A DNA stretch of 64,000 nt from Telopea speciosissima (taxonomy: Eukaryota > Streptophyta > Magnoliopsida > Proteales > Proteaceae): contig NC_057922.1 of assembly GCF_018873765.1 (NCBI RefSeq), positions 8,755,563 to 8,819,562 of the forward strand. The letters run 5' to 3'. Below the pieces are notes generated by a model. That model saw nothing but the letters and a program-made list of their open reading frames with translations. It did no database searches and had not been told where the DNA came from. Made by a program: the position numbers and the translations under genes. Positions 43,613 through 55,535 of this stretch are shown here, piece after piece (positions within the stretch are counted from its first letter, which is position 1; every line of letters starts with the position of its first letter).

Positions 43613-46600
43613 ATGGACGTCGAGAAATCCTTGTTCGTCAACACAAGGCGTTGTGGTTTAACCAGAGCTTCATGGGCAGTTCTATTGCTGGTATTCACAG
43701 TTATCGCCGTTTCATGGTTCCAGATAACCACAGAAACTGTTTTCCCGATATGGATGGTTTTGGGTTCAGAGAAAACCGATATTCCGGCGGACCCACGAAG
43801 CTGTTCTGGGTTTTTCCGGCAAGGACCGCCGCGACAGGTCGTTAAGTCGTTAAGCGATTTTGGTGGTGTTGGTGATGGTAAAACTTCAAATACCGAGGTG
43901 TTTCGGAGGGCGATACGATACATGGCGCGTTTCGGAGAGAAAGGTGGATCGCAGCTTAACGTCCCTAAAGGGAGATGGGTTACTGGCAATTTCAATCTCA
44001 CCAGCAACTTCACGCTTTTTCTTGAAGAGGGTTCTGTGATTTTAGGTTCTCAGGTAAGTTGAAGAAAGGAAAAGATTAATTTCTTCTACCCTGCCCCTGT
44101 TCTTCTAATCCTTTGATTTGAATCAAAACATGTTTCTTTTTAGTTTAATGGTTATTTCGTCGAAGAACCCTTTTGTTTTTCGTTGAACTTGAATTGGGTT
44201 TCAAGGACCAAGTCAATCAACCATGTTAATTAATGGGTACTTATGGGACCACTTCCCTGTGAAATGAAACAGAGCTGTGTTTATGTTAAGATCCTTATTT
44301 GAAGAAACTGCTGTAAAGCTATTTCATAAAGCTGTTTCACTTTATTCATAGATGCTAATTCCATACCCTCAACTGCCAAACCTACTGTGGTTTGTTCTTT
44401 TGATATAAGCAAAGCTCTGTTCATTTTTTATGAAACCCCACTGGATCAGTGGAGGCCCTGCTTCCTGGAGTTCTTGATTTACTGAACCTTTCTCTGAATT
44501 CTGAAAAAAATTATGAAATAGGAGGAAACAATTTCCTCTTATGGAGAAAACTCTTGTCTGATTTTGTATTCCTGAATTTGGTTTGGTTTATTTTAATAGA
44601 ATCCAAAGGAGTGGCCTGTAATAGAGCCATTGCCGTCTTATGGACGAGGGAGAGAGAGATTGGGAGGGAGACACATTAGCCTCATTCATGGAGATGCTCT
44701 TACTGATGTTATCGTCACAGGTACCCCAGCTATAACCACCATATTTGAGTCTACAATAAATTTGCTCATTTTCTTCTTTCCATATGTTGTATATTATTTG
44801 ATCATTGAAATGGTGGTTGCCTTTAATTCTACTTAATCCTTATGTCACACGGACATTCAAGATTGACCCACCATTCGATCAGTCACAAGAAAACCTAGAA
44901 GATTGGGATATCTTCCAGTTAGGGCACATCAATTGTTATGTTACATTTTGGGGAAGCAGGGCCCACCATTTGATGGATTTGATTTCAGCAAGCTGGTCCC
45001 TCTGATCCAGTAGCATTATCTTTCACTTTCTACCTTATTAGCTTGTAACTATCCGAGAAGAATGCAACAACCCTGAATATCTGATGTTAAGATCACCTTA
45101 ATCAATTTGTTAGTTAACATTATATGTGAGATTAGAGAACATTTAAGAAGTTTTGTTGTGCAACCAGTCATCATCAAATGGTCTGGATTGGATGACCACC
45201 TCACTAGTGTTTTGAGGCCCCTGGCATTTGGGGGGGGGGTTGTTGGAAGAACAAAAGACAAAGGTTGAAAAGTGAGATCCTTCCAGTCAGTTCAGTTTTC
45301 GTTTAATCCCTACCAGGATAATGTAGAACCATAATTGAGAATTGTTTTGGCTTTTCTACAGGAAAAAATGGGACAATTGATGGTCAAGGGAAGATGTGGT
45401 GGGACCTGTGGTGGAACAGATCACTTGAGTACACTAGGGGTCACCTCCTTGAACTAATGAACTCTCACAACATTCTCATCTCCAACCTCACTTTACTTAA
45501 CTCTCCCTTTTGGACAATCCATCCTGTTTACTGCAGGTTTGAATTCCGTAAAACTATTCCTCCAAGTTTTTCTTTTCTGTTTTACAGTTCCTACTAGTAT
45601 GAAGATATTATTCTTCAGTTAAATAGTTACACTTTCAGATGTTTGTTCAACAAATTCAAATCCCTTCCCCCTATGATTGATGAGTACAATATTTTCTTTG
45701 ATGCTTATGATCAACTTATTCTCTGCTTACCACCATTCCACGGTCCTAAAAGTCGGTTAACCTTTTGGGATTGATATGTGGTTTGTGTGATTACACTTTC
45801 ATCAAAAAAAAAAAAAAAAAACTTATACTCTACTTATAGCTTTGTTATTGTTTTTTCTTTGAATATTAAAGAACTAATTGTTGTTTTTGTCTTTTGTTTC
45901 AGTAACGTTGTAATCAAAGGAATGACTATATTGGCCCCCCTTAATTCCCCAAATACAGACGGTATAGACCCAGGTGTGTGTGGGCTTCTCTTCATCTTTT
46001 TCCTACTTTCTCCTCCCTGCCCTCCCTTCCCCCCATCCCCAACCAAAAAAGTTTAGTTGATTTAAGGTTTTACAATCTAAAGTTTGGAGTTATAGTTACA
46101 CTGATACCACATATGTACCCACAATTTGTCCACCATTCTATATGCTATAATCTCCAACTTGATTACATGCTGATATCCCACTTGCCTTCTTAATCATTCA
46201 GATTCAAGCGAAAATGTATGTATTGAAGACTGTTACATTGAGAGTGGGGATGATCTTGTAGCGGTAAAGAGTGGTTGGGACCAATATGGTATTGCCATGG
46301 CCCGTCCAAGCAAAGACATCATAGTGAGGAGGGTATCTGGCACAACTCCTACTTGCTCTGGGGTTGGAATTGGTAGTGAGATGTCTGGTGGGATATCAAA
46401 TATAACCGTGGAAGATTTGCATGTCAGAGATTCAGCAGCCGGGGTACGTGTAAAGACTGATAAGGGAAGAGGAGGATATATAAGCAACATAATCATAATT
46501 AATATAACCATGGAGAGAGTGAAGATACCCATAAGATTCAGTAGAGGCTCAAATGACCACCCAGATGACAGATGGGACCCTAATGCCCTTCCCACAGTGA

Positions 46601-46836
46601 AGGGAATTTTCATTAGTAATGTGGTCAGCGTAGACACAAGGAAAGCACCAGTTTTAGAGGGCATTGAGAATGCTCCATTTGAAGGAATATGCATGAGAAA
46701 TGTTACTTTATCTGGATTACCTTCATCTGCAACATGGCACTGTGAATTTGTCAAAGGTGATGTGGTCGACGTACATCCAATGCCATGTCCACAGCTTCAG
46801 ACTAATGACTCTTTATTCAGCTGTCCACACTCTTGA
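43613..46836 (+). CDS. GH28 polygalacturonase-like protein, 5 exons
   Basis: Exons 43613-44053, 44600-44720, 45362-45536, 45903-45973 and 46202-46836 join with GT-AG borders to 1443 nt, 480 residues. A hydrophobic segment at about residues 20-38 (ASWAVLLLVFTVIAVSWF) is an N-terminal signal or signal-anchor. Pectin-lyase-fold features follow: SDFGGVGDGKTSNTEVFRRAI near residue 80, then GTIDGQGKMWWD. The glycoside hydrolase family 28 catalytic segments are NTDGIDPDSS and SGDDLVAVKSG, which carry the acidic residues. GVGIGSEMSGG stands where many enzymes have a histidine-containing G.GHG.S, as in the plant exo-type/PG-like clade. RVKTDKGRGG is the RIK-type substrate motif. It would act on pectin in the cell wall or secretory path. 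The gene looks intact. Confidence 0.93.
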
Positions 46837-48008
46837 GCTTCAATTAATCATGTAATGGCCTAGCATTTTGAGAGGTTAAGGGACTTGGTTTGAAGTGGTC
46901 CAGGTGACTTAGCCTACACTGAGAACCTGGGTATCAACGAATTTAAGTGATGCATAGTTGAGCAGGATCAGATTGGAGTGTGTAGGTGATCGGAGAAGAT
47001 TGATGTATATTAGCTTGCATGCCTACAGTTCAACATTCCATGAGAGTTCAGTATGATCTCCCTTGCTTCACCCTGTACTTGGATTGAGTTCTACAGGAGA
47101 GGTCTATATCTCTCAATGATTGGAATCTACCACCAGATTGCCGGGTTGCTATACCAAAGATTGTTAACAGGAACTGGCTTTCACTCCCCCTGTTTTTGAG
47201 ATGTATGAAGTGGGGTTTATAACCCCCCCCCCCCAACAGCTTTTTATAGAAAACCATGTACATGAAAAATTGGAACAGTTAATCAAATTTATTCATGAGA
47301 TTTTTTCCCCTTATCAATTCTCCAAATTTGATGGCTTGGTATTTACACAGGTTTCTACACCATTATGTAGGGATTCTGACATACAGAGTATTTTTTTTTT
47401 TCAATCAGAAACAAATGAGATGAAATAAAAAAAAAAATGGAAAGAATCTATCTTGTAGCTTGGTATTTACACAGGTTTCTACACCATTATGTAGGGATTC
47501 TGACATACAGAGTGATTTTTTTTCAATCAGAAACAAATGAGATGAAATAAAAAAAAAAAAAAAAATGGAAAGAATCTATCTTGTAGCCTTGCTTTGGTTG
47601 TCCTTATTTAAGTGTTAGTTTCCATTCATTGATAGAAGCGATACAAAGAAATAGCTATGTGAATTTTGATACTTGTAACCCCTACAAAAGCTTTGGTCAG
47701 TTCTAATCTTTGTGAAATCCATTAAAGGTTTCTTAGTTTAGCATTAGAACATTATCCCATATATTGCCCTTAAAGTGATTAACTGTCTCATTCACCAACT
47801 GCCACGAATTAATTGTCGGCTTAAGAGTCCCTTGTCTGCAGTACTCCATTAAATTCTTGTGATGTACAGCAAAAAAAAACGAAGACTGCAATGGAACATT
47901 AGAAAAGTACTGAAGGCTATAGAACAATTTGATTTTAAGGTGCTTCAATGGAAAATTTAGTGAAAGTAATAGTAAACAAGTTGTGGAGATAACAGAGAGA
48001 TTGTTTGT
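46837..48008. other. Intergenic stretch between GH28 gene and PSAN
   Basis: Likely contains the 3' UTRs of the two convergent genes. The only structured feature is the tandem duplication at 47334-47585. A C-run is at 47224-47234. Confidence 0.4.
47334..47585. repeat. 124-bp tandem duplication
   Basis: Two direct copies with period about 124, both running from GCTTGGTATTTACACAGG to GAAAGAATCTATCTTGTAGC. Apart from T- and A-run lengths and one or two bases near GACATACAGAGT, they are identical, so the duplication is recent. Confidence 0.88.
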
Positions 48009-49175
48009 TCACCACTTCCAGAAAACATTGGAACCACACTTGTACTTATCCTTCCCTTCACATTCTAGAGCTAAATCATCCGAAATGAATGGTACTTTCT
48101 GCATCACCAGGTGAAGAAAAAAGTTAGCAATAAACCCAGATTAACTTAATTAACAGTTAAACACTTGTAACATACACAATAAGAATAATTCAAACCTTTT
48201 GCTTGGCAAGATCTTGACAGCCGGTGAAGTTCTCAGGGAATTTACATGTTCCGAACTCAACTGTGTATGCACGAGCAAAGTTTGCTCCACTTGTGGCCAA
48301 CCTCTTCTTGTCGTTCAGTGCCTTCATAAACATTCATGTTTGCTTTTAAGCATCACTACTAAGAATGATTTATCTTTCATAGAAAACTCATCACAACCAT
48401 CGAAAATATGATTGTAAATTATAAAATAGAACAAGATTAACAAATCCATCTTGGATTTCCTAGTAATGGGTGTATAAACAAATTCAATTCAGACTCTGTA
48501 ATCTGCTTTCAAATCTTAGGAAGATCACCAAACATCCTTATTCTATAGAACCATGGTTTCAAGAATTGGATTAGAATTGGGGGAATAAGCTAATTTGTAT
48601 AGGCCTGATTCCGATTAATGTCAATTCCCACAACCTATTTTGAATCTACTGTAAATGCTCTTTGATCTTCAGTTTTTACCCTCTTTTTTCCCCCTTCTTT
48701 AAATCAGTAAAATAGCAGACAACTTGTAGCTAGATCTACAAAACTTTTGAATACAAATTCTCAAAAGAATCACAAATTTATGAAAATCTTCGCTTCAACT
48801 ATAAAGCATAATCTTGATTGATGGTAATGAAAATGATGAAATAGAGAAGAACCAGCAACATGAACAGTGCACCTTGTTAGCTTTGCTCTTCTCAAGGTAC
48901 TCTTCGATGACTCCAGCATTGGCCGAGGCGCTTGAGGTGGCGCCAGCAAAAAGAGCAGCTGCAAGGCAAACAAGTGCAGCTCTTCTTCCCTCACTAGCTC
49001 CTATTGCCTCCTTGTTGTCAGAAACTACCTTAGCCTGTTGAGCCTTGATCACTGGCAATTTAGGACCTGAAACAGATGAAGATGTAACTGAGGGAAGCTT
49101 CCAGTTGGCATCTAATGATGTTGTGCCTGAGATTGCATAGTTACATGCCAAAACACTAGAATTAATAGCTGCCAT
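48009..49175 (-). CDS. PSAN: Photosystem I subunit N (PsaN), 3 exons
   Basis: Minus-strand exons 49175-48873, 48321-48196 and 48098-48009 give 172 residues. PsaN is the small luminal subunit of photosystem I near the plastocyanin docking side. The precursor has a bipartite transit peptide. After an N-terminal chloroplast part, GRRAALVCLAAALFAGATSSASANA (about residues 63-87) shows a twin arginine, a hydrophobic core and an AxA-type cleavage site, as for thylakoid-lumen import by the Tat/delta-pH route. Mature text: GVIEEYLEKSKANK, LATSGANFARAYTVEFG, FPENFTGCQDLAKQK, ISDDLALECEGKDKYKCGSNVFWKW. Exon 2 starts ALNDKKR where the family has ELNDKKR, after an AAG acceptor. Length matches the family. 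The gene looks intact. Confidence 0.95.
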
Positions 49176-49319
49176 TGCTTCAAATTGAGTTTGTGAAAGG
49201 AAGCGGAGAGAGTTGAAGAAGAAATACTATTAGAGAGATGGTATTATTGGGGTTGGTTTATTTTTCATTTTTTTTCCCTTTCTATTTGAATTATGGATTT
49301 GATTATGATGATGTGGAGA

Positions 49320-49640
49320 AGGAGATGATGCCTGCAATAAAGGCTGTGGTTGGAGTGTGGATAAGGTGAGATTGCCTCACGCTTATTGGCACCTTACTTG
49401 ACTCCTTGTCCCTATAATCAAATTTTTGTGGTGGGTTTGAGACCTTGTAAGGGCTGTGGGTCAAAAGCTCAAGCTCTCTCTCTCTCTCCATGTGTGTGTA
49501 AAAGATTAGATTGCCTAACACTTATTGGCACCTCACTTGCGTATTTTTATCTCCTACAATTCTCTCTCTTTCTCTCCATGTGTGTGTAAAAGATTAGATT
49601 GCCCAACACTTATTGGCACCTCACTTGCGAATTTTTATCT
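49320..49640. repeat. Diverged tandem repeat upstream of PSAN
   Basis: The phrase TTGCCxxACxCTTATTGGCACCT recurs at about 49371, 49512 and 49601, with CTCTCTCTCTCCATGTGTGTG between copies. It lies in the PSAN promoter side and leads directly into the perfect hairpin at 49641. Confidence 0.7.
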
Positions 49641-49826
49641 CCTACAATTCTGACACCCTCTAATTCCCCTACAATGCCTCACATGGGAGCTGAAATGACC
49701 ACTTACCCACTGCTTGGACGATCACTTACCCACTGCTTGGACAATGTGTCCAAGCAGTGGGTAAGTGGTCATTTCAGCTCCCATGTGAGGCATTGTAGGG
49801 GAATTAGAGGGTGTCAGAATTGTAGG
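49641..49826. repeat. Perfect 79-bp inverted repeat (hairpin)
   Basis: Arms 49641-49719 and 49748-49826 are exact reverse complements over 79 bp by direct reading, from CCTACAATTCTGACACCC to CACTGCTTGGAC. The 28-bp loop contains a direct repeat of the arm's inner end (CACTTACCCACTGCTTGGAC, split by GAT). A transcript would form a fully paired 79-bp stem. Confidence 0.92.
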
Positions 49827-49829
49827 TGA

Positions 49830-50990
49830 TAATGATCCCTTGGCTCCGGTCTAGCCGCTGGACGGTCCAATGCTCAGAAACCACCCCAAAAATAGGGGGT
49901 TGGTCATTTCACATGTGGGACCTAGGTGAACCCACTTGTGAAATGACGATCCCACCCCTATTTTTGTTGTCATTTAGTGGGGCTGGACTAGGGGTGTCAA
50001 TCGGTCGGGCTCGATCGGGCCTAGTCGGGCCTCACTAATTGTGCAGGCTGCACCATGTCCGACCATTTAAGTATTCGACCCGGCCCATGTCGGGCTCGAT
50101 CAGGATTCGGTCGGTATCGGTCTTTAATCGGGTACTAAAATCGGGCTTTAATCGAGTCTTAACCGGGTTGTGGGCCTGTTTAACTCTTCATCGGGCCTTT
50201 ACAGAATTAAATTCCTACTTGAAAAAATAAAGAGAAAAGAAATGGGTTTCCACCAAAACACATTCAAGACCCAAATTCAAACCCAATTTTTCAAACAATA
50301 ATCTTTTCCTAAACTTATGTTTATTAGTTTCTACCAAAAAAAAAGTGAGAACTTATGTTTATTAGTTTTTATTTATTGATTTATTTCTTTTTGTAATTAT
50401 AATTAACTCAAATTTATGAAGTGCTTATTCTTATCAGCTCAATCATCATTGACGGTACTGGGTTCGTCCTGCTATTTGTTTTCTCTTTGGAGCAAGAACA
50501 CCCCCAGCCCTTTTTGTATATGTCTGGTTCTGTTCTATGAAATGAGAAGCTTAATGGAGAATAATATAAACATTTTTTCTGAGTTAAGGAAACCCATCAA
50601 TTGAATTGCCCATTAATTTGGGCTTAATGGGCTAATCATTTTAAGGAGTTGAATAAGAAAAGAGAGAGGGTTATCAGGTGGGCTAAATGGATAATGGAGG
50701 GTGGTTTGCTTAAAGGGTCGGGCTAGGTCAGACTGTAGCTGGACGGGTTAGGTCGGGCTTGAAAACGATCGGTCCAGTCAGGCGCCCGACGGGCTTAGAC
50801 CCCACACCGGGACCGCCCTATTATTAAACGTGTTGGGCTTAAGCCCGACACGTTTAAGAATCTGTCCGGTCCGGGTCGGGCTTTAACAAGGCGGGCTCGA
50901 TTGGGCCTGCCGGGCCAGGCCTGGAATTGACACCCCTAGGCTGGACGCTCCAGCTCCCGCCACGGCTAGACAGAATCCTTTTCCTCCTCT
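49830..50990. repeat. Foldback element interrupted by hAT-like MITE
   Basis: The sequence left of the MITE (CCCTTGGCTCCGGTCTAGCCG, GAAATGACGATCCCACCCC) and the sequence right of it (GCTCCCGCCACGGCTAGACAG) look like the two sides of a foldback whose target was GGCTGGAC. The internal pair GGTTGGTCATTTCACATGTGG and CCACTTGTGAAATGACGATCC is self-complementary. Confidence 0.5.
49989..50938. mobile_element. GC-rich hAT-like MITE, 950 bp
   Basis: Termini TAGGGGTGTCAAT and ATTGACACCCCTA... (ending TTGACACCCCTA) are inverted. The flanks are the perfect 8-bp duplication GGCTGGAC (49981-49988 and 50939-50946), as expected for the hAT superfamily. Subterminal regions of about 200 bp are rich in TCGGGC/GCCCGA, and the centre is AT-rich. 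There is no transposase. Confidence 0.88.
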
Positions 50991-53130
50991 TTGTCCTTAA
51001 ATCAAATTTGTATGGTGGGTTTGAGACCCTTTAAGGGCTGTGGGCCAAAAGCTCTCTCTCCCTCTCTCTTGTCGTTGCAAGGGAAATAAAGGACAGTTCA
51101 CATGATTATATAATTAACTTTAAAATGTTCAAAATATATGATTATTAAATTTATTTTACTTTACGATCAAATTCTTGTAAATTCTTTTAATTTAAAAAGT
51201 AAAATAAAGATTACATCTCAGAAGTAAAACTATCATATATATTAAGAGGTTAGGTAGATTATACAATCATGAAAACAAAACTTGTGTTTGGATTTCCCAC
51301 ATAAAATTTCAACCCCAATTTGAATTAACTACTCCTGTGTATTGACATGCCGTTCCTTATATGTTTATGCATACCTATTGGTACTTCAAAATGTATCGGA
51401 ACACTTCCAGTTTTTTCAATGCTCTAATTTATCATTTGATATTATCTTTTGGATTGAAAATTAACATGTGGTAAAGGACATTGGGGTCTATGTGTCTACA
51501 AATTTCAGTTTTATCTAACTAGATGCCCATCATGGAGATTTTTTCCCTTGACATCTGTCGATTCAAATTTGATATAGTTTACCTAGTCAAACTACGGTTT
51601 GAAAAATAAATAAAATCTAATAAACATTTAGAAAAATAAAGTACCTAATTGAGAAACCAATAAACCAACCATTCAACCTAGACCAATTGATACCAACTAT
51701 TCACTTATGGGTAGAACCAGAATGACCCAAAATGTATTCAATTTTTTAGGTATTGAAAAAACAAGTCATTTTCTTACTGAATCCATGGTTCTGTTTGTTT
51801 CCGTACAAGCTAATTTTATATGAAAAATTTATTTGTAAAATTTTTCATGTTAAAACTTTTTTCAATGTCTGTTTCCAAGAGATAAAATACAACGTAAAAT
51901 GTCAATCAATGTTTCTAATGTTTGTTTTTCATTGTTTTACTTGATAAAATTTTCTGAAATAATTATGTAACAAGGGTTTCTCTCTCCCCAACAAAGTGGT
52001 GATTTTGTTTGTGTCCTCATGGTCGACTTGATTGGGATAATCCATGCTTCATCTTTTGAGCGTTTGTTGTTTTTGAGAAATTTTAAAGGGAAAAAAAGTG
52101 AAAATTTTCAAATCTAACATAGAAAATTTTGTAATAATTACCCTATGTGATTGTATATATTAATTAAAAATTTTACCATATTTAATAATGATACATTTTG
52201 CATGTAAATTTTATTGTTCTTTTTAAACCAAAGAAAATTAAATGCAAAGTAAAATGAAATTTAATAACCAAATATGGTATAATTTGAAGTTAATGATAGT
52301 CACATGAATAATATTTACAAAATTTTCTTTATTAAGTACAAAATTCTCCCTGCTCTCCCTTCTCTTTCAATAAAAAGTAATGAAGATATGGGACATTGTT
52401 CTTTGCACTAGGGAATACGCACATACACATGCAAGGCAAGCAAAATGACCAGCCAACCTCCCCAACGACCCAAACCCCGGCCCTATCTCACCCCATATGT
52501 CTGGGCGTAGTCTGCACCCAGATGCACTCCTAGACAAAAAACGTACACCAATATATATATTAAGGGTGCATGTTCTCTGCTCAGGAGCACATCTGGGTAT
52601 AGACTGCACAAAGACCCAAGGTACCAGACAGATGCAGAATTTCAATCATTTAAAAGGACAAAGCAATCATTTCGGCAAATTCCCATCCATGCATTTGGGA
52701 GACATCCTACACCCCCAATGTAAAAAATATTATCCCACTACATTTTCTCATATATTAATTAGTTTCAATCAATTTACTGTGATTTAAAGAGTTCGATTCA
52801 ATTCTTAAGGTTTCATCATGACAAGTTCAATTCAGTTTCAATAAGTCTTACCAAACAAAATTCTTTTCTGTCATCCAATACATTTAAGTTGTAACCTACT
52901 TTTTTGACTGTTGCCTTATTCACAAAAATTATTTGACTTTTCACTTATAAATTGAAAAATCCTAACCCTAAAAATAAACTACTTTTGAGAATAAAGAACA
53001 AAACACAAAAAAATAAGATTTAGCATTTTACAATGTAGTATTTATTGTAATTTTTTAATGCAATTTTATCCTTGTCTTTTATTTTAAAATTATTTAGATG
53101 CAGATGTCCGAACTCATTGAAATTCCATCA
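50947..53130. other. Intergenic AT-rich stretch
   Basis: No gene recognised. At 51787-52270 it holds a MITE-like end (GGTTCTGTTTGTTTCCGTAC with TAAAATTTTTCA text). At 52385-52640 are two abutting foldback-like segments with TGTTCTTTGCAC, GGGCGTAGTCTGCACCC and GGGTATAGACTGCAC. Confidence 0.4.
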
Positions 53131-53282
53131 AATAAAACAGAATAATTACATCCACATGTCCTCTGTGCCACAACACGCCCAGACACATGGATCTGCCATT
53201 TAGGGGGCAAGGTGGATGAACATTTTGCCCACCCCATGTGCCTGAGCAAAACCTTCACCCCATCACAGAGAACATTTGACCA
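53130..53282. repeat. Foldback MITE, GTTCTCTGTG family
   Basis: ATGTCCTCTGTGCCACAACACG opposes CCCATCACAGAGAACATTTG. The core TGGATCTGCCATTTAGGGGGC and CCCCATGTGCCTG is shared with 37090-37235 and 40382-40525. Confidence 0.65.
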
Positions 53283-53352
53283 CAATTATATATCTCTAGA
53301 ATAATACATAATAAAATCACAAATAGAGCCATTACAACGAATCAATCCAGAC

Positions 53353-53640
53353 TCGTAGGTCATTTAACCTTTTTATTGAAACTTCTATACCAAGAAGAAT
53401 GGAAAGTTAAGGAATTTAACATTTTTATTAAACCATCCATACACCAAAGTGAGCCCCATTTGACACATTGGTGAAATCATATACATTTAGAAAGAGTCGT
53501 AGGTCATTTAACCTTTTTATTGAAACTTCTATACCAAGAAGAATGGAAAGTTAAGGAATTTAACATTTTTATTAAACCATCCATACACCAAAGTGAGCCC
53601 CATTTGACACATTGGTGAAATCATATACATTTAGAAAGAG
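53353..53640. repeat. Identical 144-bp tandem duplication
   Basis: Two abutting copies, 53353-53496 and 53497-53640, are identical at every base by direct comparison. They begin TCGTAGGTCATTTAACC and end ATACATTTAGAAAGAG. Perfect identity points to a very recent event or an assembly artefact. Confidence 0.93.
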
Positions 53641-54599
53641 GGATGAACAAACAATCCACTAGTATTGAAATTAACACATAAAAAGAGAAAGTTAACCTTC
53701 AACGAGGCAAAAATCATCTCTTATAATCCCATAATAAAGCAACAACTTTGAATTGAGATAAAAGAGGAAGAAGATGTGAGAAGGAAATATACCTTCACAT
53801 TTTTCTCTACTTCAACACAAGAAAAGATCCTCTCCAAAGACTCCAACCACAAAACAATAATGAGGATTTTGAAATTGCATTCCCAAATGTTGCGAGGCGT
53901 TCAAGTGCAATACACCACCCAATGCACCTTTAAAATACTTTGAATGTTCAACACACTATTCAATGCACTTAAAAATATATTCAGTGGTGGACAATACTTG
54001 AGAACATGAAAATTCATTGTAGAAATGCAAGGTTGTTTATCAATGTCCTCCATCAATTGAATGGGTGGTTGGAGATGAAGATCGCAATCCAAACCTGAAT
54101 CATTATCCTCTGCTGTCCGCTGCTCGAACACCTCCTACTGGCCCCTCACATGAGGACAAAATGACAACTTAACCACCCAACCCAAACACATTGCCAACAA
54201 AGATTAAGTTGTCATTTCATGTCCACCCAACCCAAACACATTGCCAACAGAGATTAAGTTGTCATTTCTTGCCCCATGTGCAAAAACAGCAGTTTGAGCA
54301 ACGAACAATGTAAGATAAAAATGCAATTCAAATCGAACAACTTGTAATCCATTTACAAATAACTATCCCTTATGAGTATGTAATTCCAATACAAGTGGAT
54401 AACTTGCTCATCTCTATTCTCTAACCAATAAAGCATTCAATTCTCATCAAAATTTGTTCATAAGTTGTTAATTTGTTCTTGTTTTTGGGCAAGTTCATAT
54501 GATGCTAAAACATGGCAACGGATATGTGAGATTGAATAAACATGAGTCTGCTTTGTAACAAACAGAAATTTAAAGAGAAAATTCCAAAGAAGAACTCTG
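53641..54599. other. Stretch downstream of snoRNA cluster
   Basis: No gene assigned. A minus-strand open stretch ending near 54131 (MFEQRTAEDNDSGLDCDLHL) looks protein-like but is unassigned. At 54163-54280 a 55-bp unit (CCACCCAACCCAAACAC to TTAAGTTGTCATTTC) is repeated directly with one or two changes. Confidence 0.35.
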
Positions 54600-54697
54600 T
54601 GCCTCAGAACGTACTAGTTCTCTCGCATATTCATCACTGTGAAAAATTATAATATATCCCACAATCAGATTTTCTTTCTTACAAGTCATCATTGGCA
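54600..54697 (-). ncRNA. Box C/D snoRNA A
   Basis: Read on the minus strand: a terminal stem TGCC...GGCA encloses box C AATGATGA, a box D'-like CTGA (near 54665), box C' GTGATGA (54632 region) and box D CTGA (54604-54607). Upstream of box D is GAACTAGTACGTT, close to the guide of snoRNA C (GAACTAGGACGGT) with two changes, so A and C look like paralogues. The altered guide would pair less well with 18S rRNA, so the target of A is uncertain. Confidence 0.7.
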
Positions 54698-55011
54698 GTG
54701 ACTTTGGAGAAAGAAAAAAACAGAGACATTGTTGCACAAATTGAATTCAATCTATTTCTAACATTAACAATTTCACCATAGGAGATTAAGCAAGGAAAAA
54801 GGAAGGGAGGGGAGGGAGTCAAAATCTTCGCAGTTATAATACCTGTGCCTCACCGAGAGAATCATGAACACTAAAGTCTTAATGAAACAACCATACCCAA
54901 CAGCAAATTAAAAACCAAAACTGTAGAAGAATAAAGAAGAGAAAGTTCAAAAAAACCAATGGAATATATAAGAATCACCTTGGGCAGGATTTTCAACTTT
55001 GAATTAATCAC

Positions 55012-55150
55012 CTGCACGTATCAACAGCTGAACATACATCTCAGAGCTAATCAAATTTTAATTTTGTTTCCATAAAATCCCTTCACCCCTAGAAGGAAAA
55101 ATAACATGTCATTGACCCTCACATGTTCGTTCACCTGTTGATACGTGCAG
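55012..55150. ncRNA. Long imperfect hairpin, small-RNA candidate
   Basis: Arms 55012-55039 and 55123-55150 pair over 28 nt with three mismatches, 16 of them consecutive (CTGCACGTATCAACAG against its complement). The loop is 83 nt. The hairpin lies between snoRNAs A and B, probably in the same transcript. On the minus strand CTCTGAGATG beside the stem could be a box D and TCAATGACA a poor box C, so an unusual snoRNA with an extended closing stem is the main alternative to a microRNA-like precursor. Confidence 0.5.
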
Positions 55151-55354
55151 AGAAACCAAACTCTGGGCGATACTTTCAATTCGAGAAATATTAACAATAA
55201 AACATCCTTCGCAAAAGGTTATTCGGAGCGATTAAACCCAATTCCGATTCGATCTGAATCGAGATTAATCAAGAACTCAAAATTCCTCGTTTTGAAAACC
55301 TGAAATTGAGTTTAAAAAAAATAGCAGAAGAACAGAAAAGACTCAAAAGCTGTC

Positions 55355-55446
55355 ATAATAGTCAGAGATTCAAAATAGATCAGCAGCAATGCATCAGACA
55401 GGGATAACTGTTCTATTCAAATTCTCCTCATCCTCAATGATTTTCA
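55355..55446 (-). ncRNA. Box C/D snoRNA B (25S guide)
   Basis: Minus strand: degenerate box C (GAGGATGAGG), then ATTTGAATAGAACAGTTATC with guide CAGTTATCCCTGT directly before CTGA (55394 region), and a final CTGA at 55362-55365. The guide is complementary to the conserved 25S rRNA segment ACAGGGATAACTG near the peptidyl-transferase centre. It shares this guide with snoRNA D. The weak box C suggests decay. Confidence 0.65.
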
Positions 55447-55535
55447 GCCAACACAATCTTTGTATAAACCACTCAAAATCCATAGAAAAACAAGAGATAG
55501 AAATTCTGAAAAACGTTTTATCAAACAATCATTTC

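Noticed and set aside
43477-44013. 178-residue minus-strand open frame
   Set aside because: It is the antisense of GH28 exon 1, which has clear homology, signal-anchor and splice donor on the plus strand.
46233-46754. 173-residue minus-strand open frame
   Set aside because: Antisense of GH28 exon 5 (catalytic region); no independent protein features.
53353-53640. CRISPR-like array or satellite
   Set aside because: Only two units without spacers, in a plant nuclear context; a simple tandem duplication.
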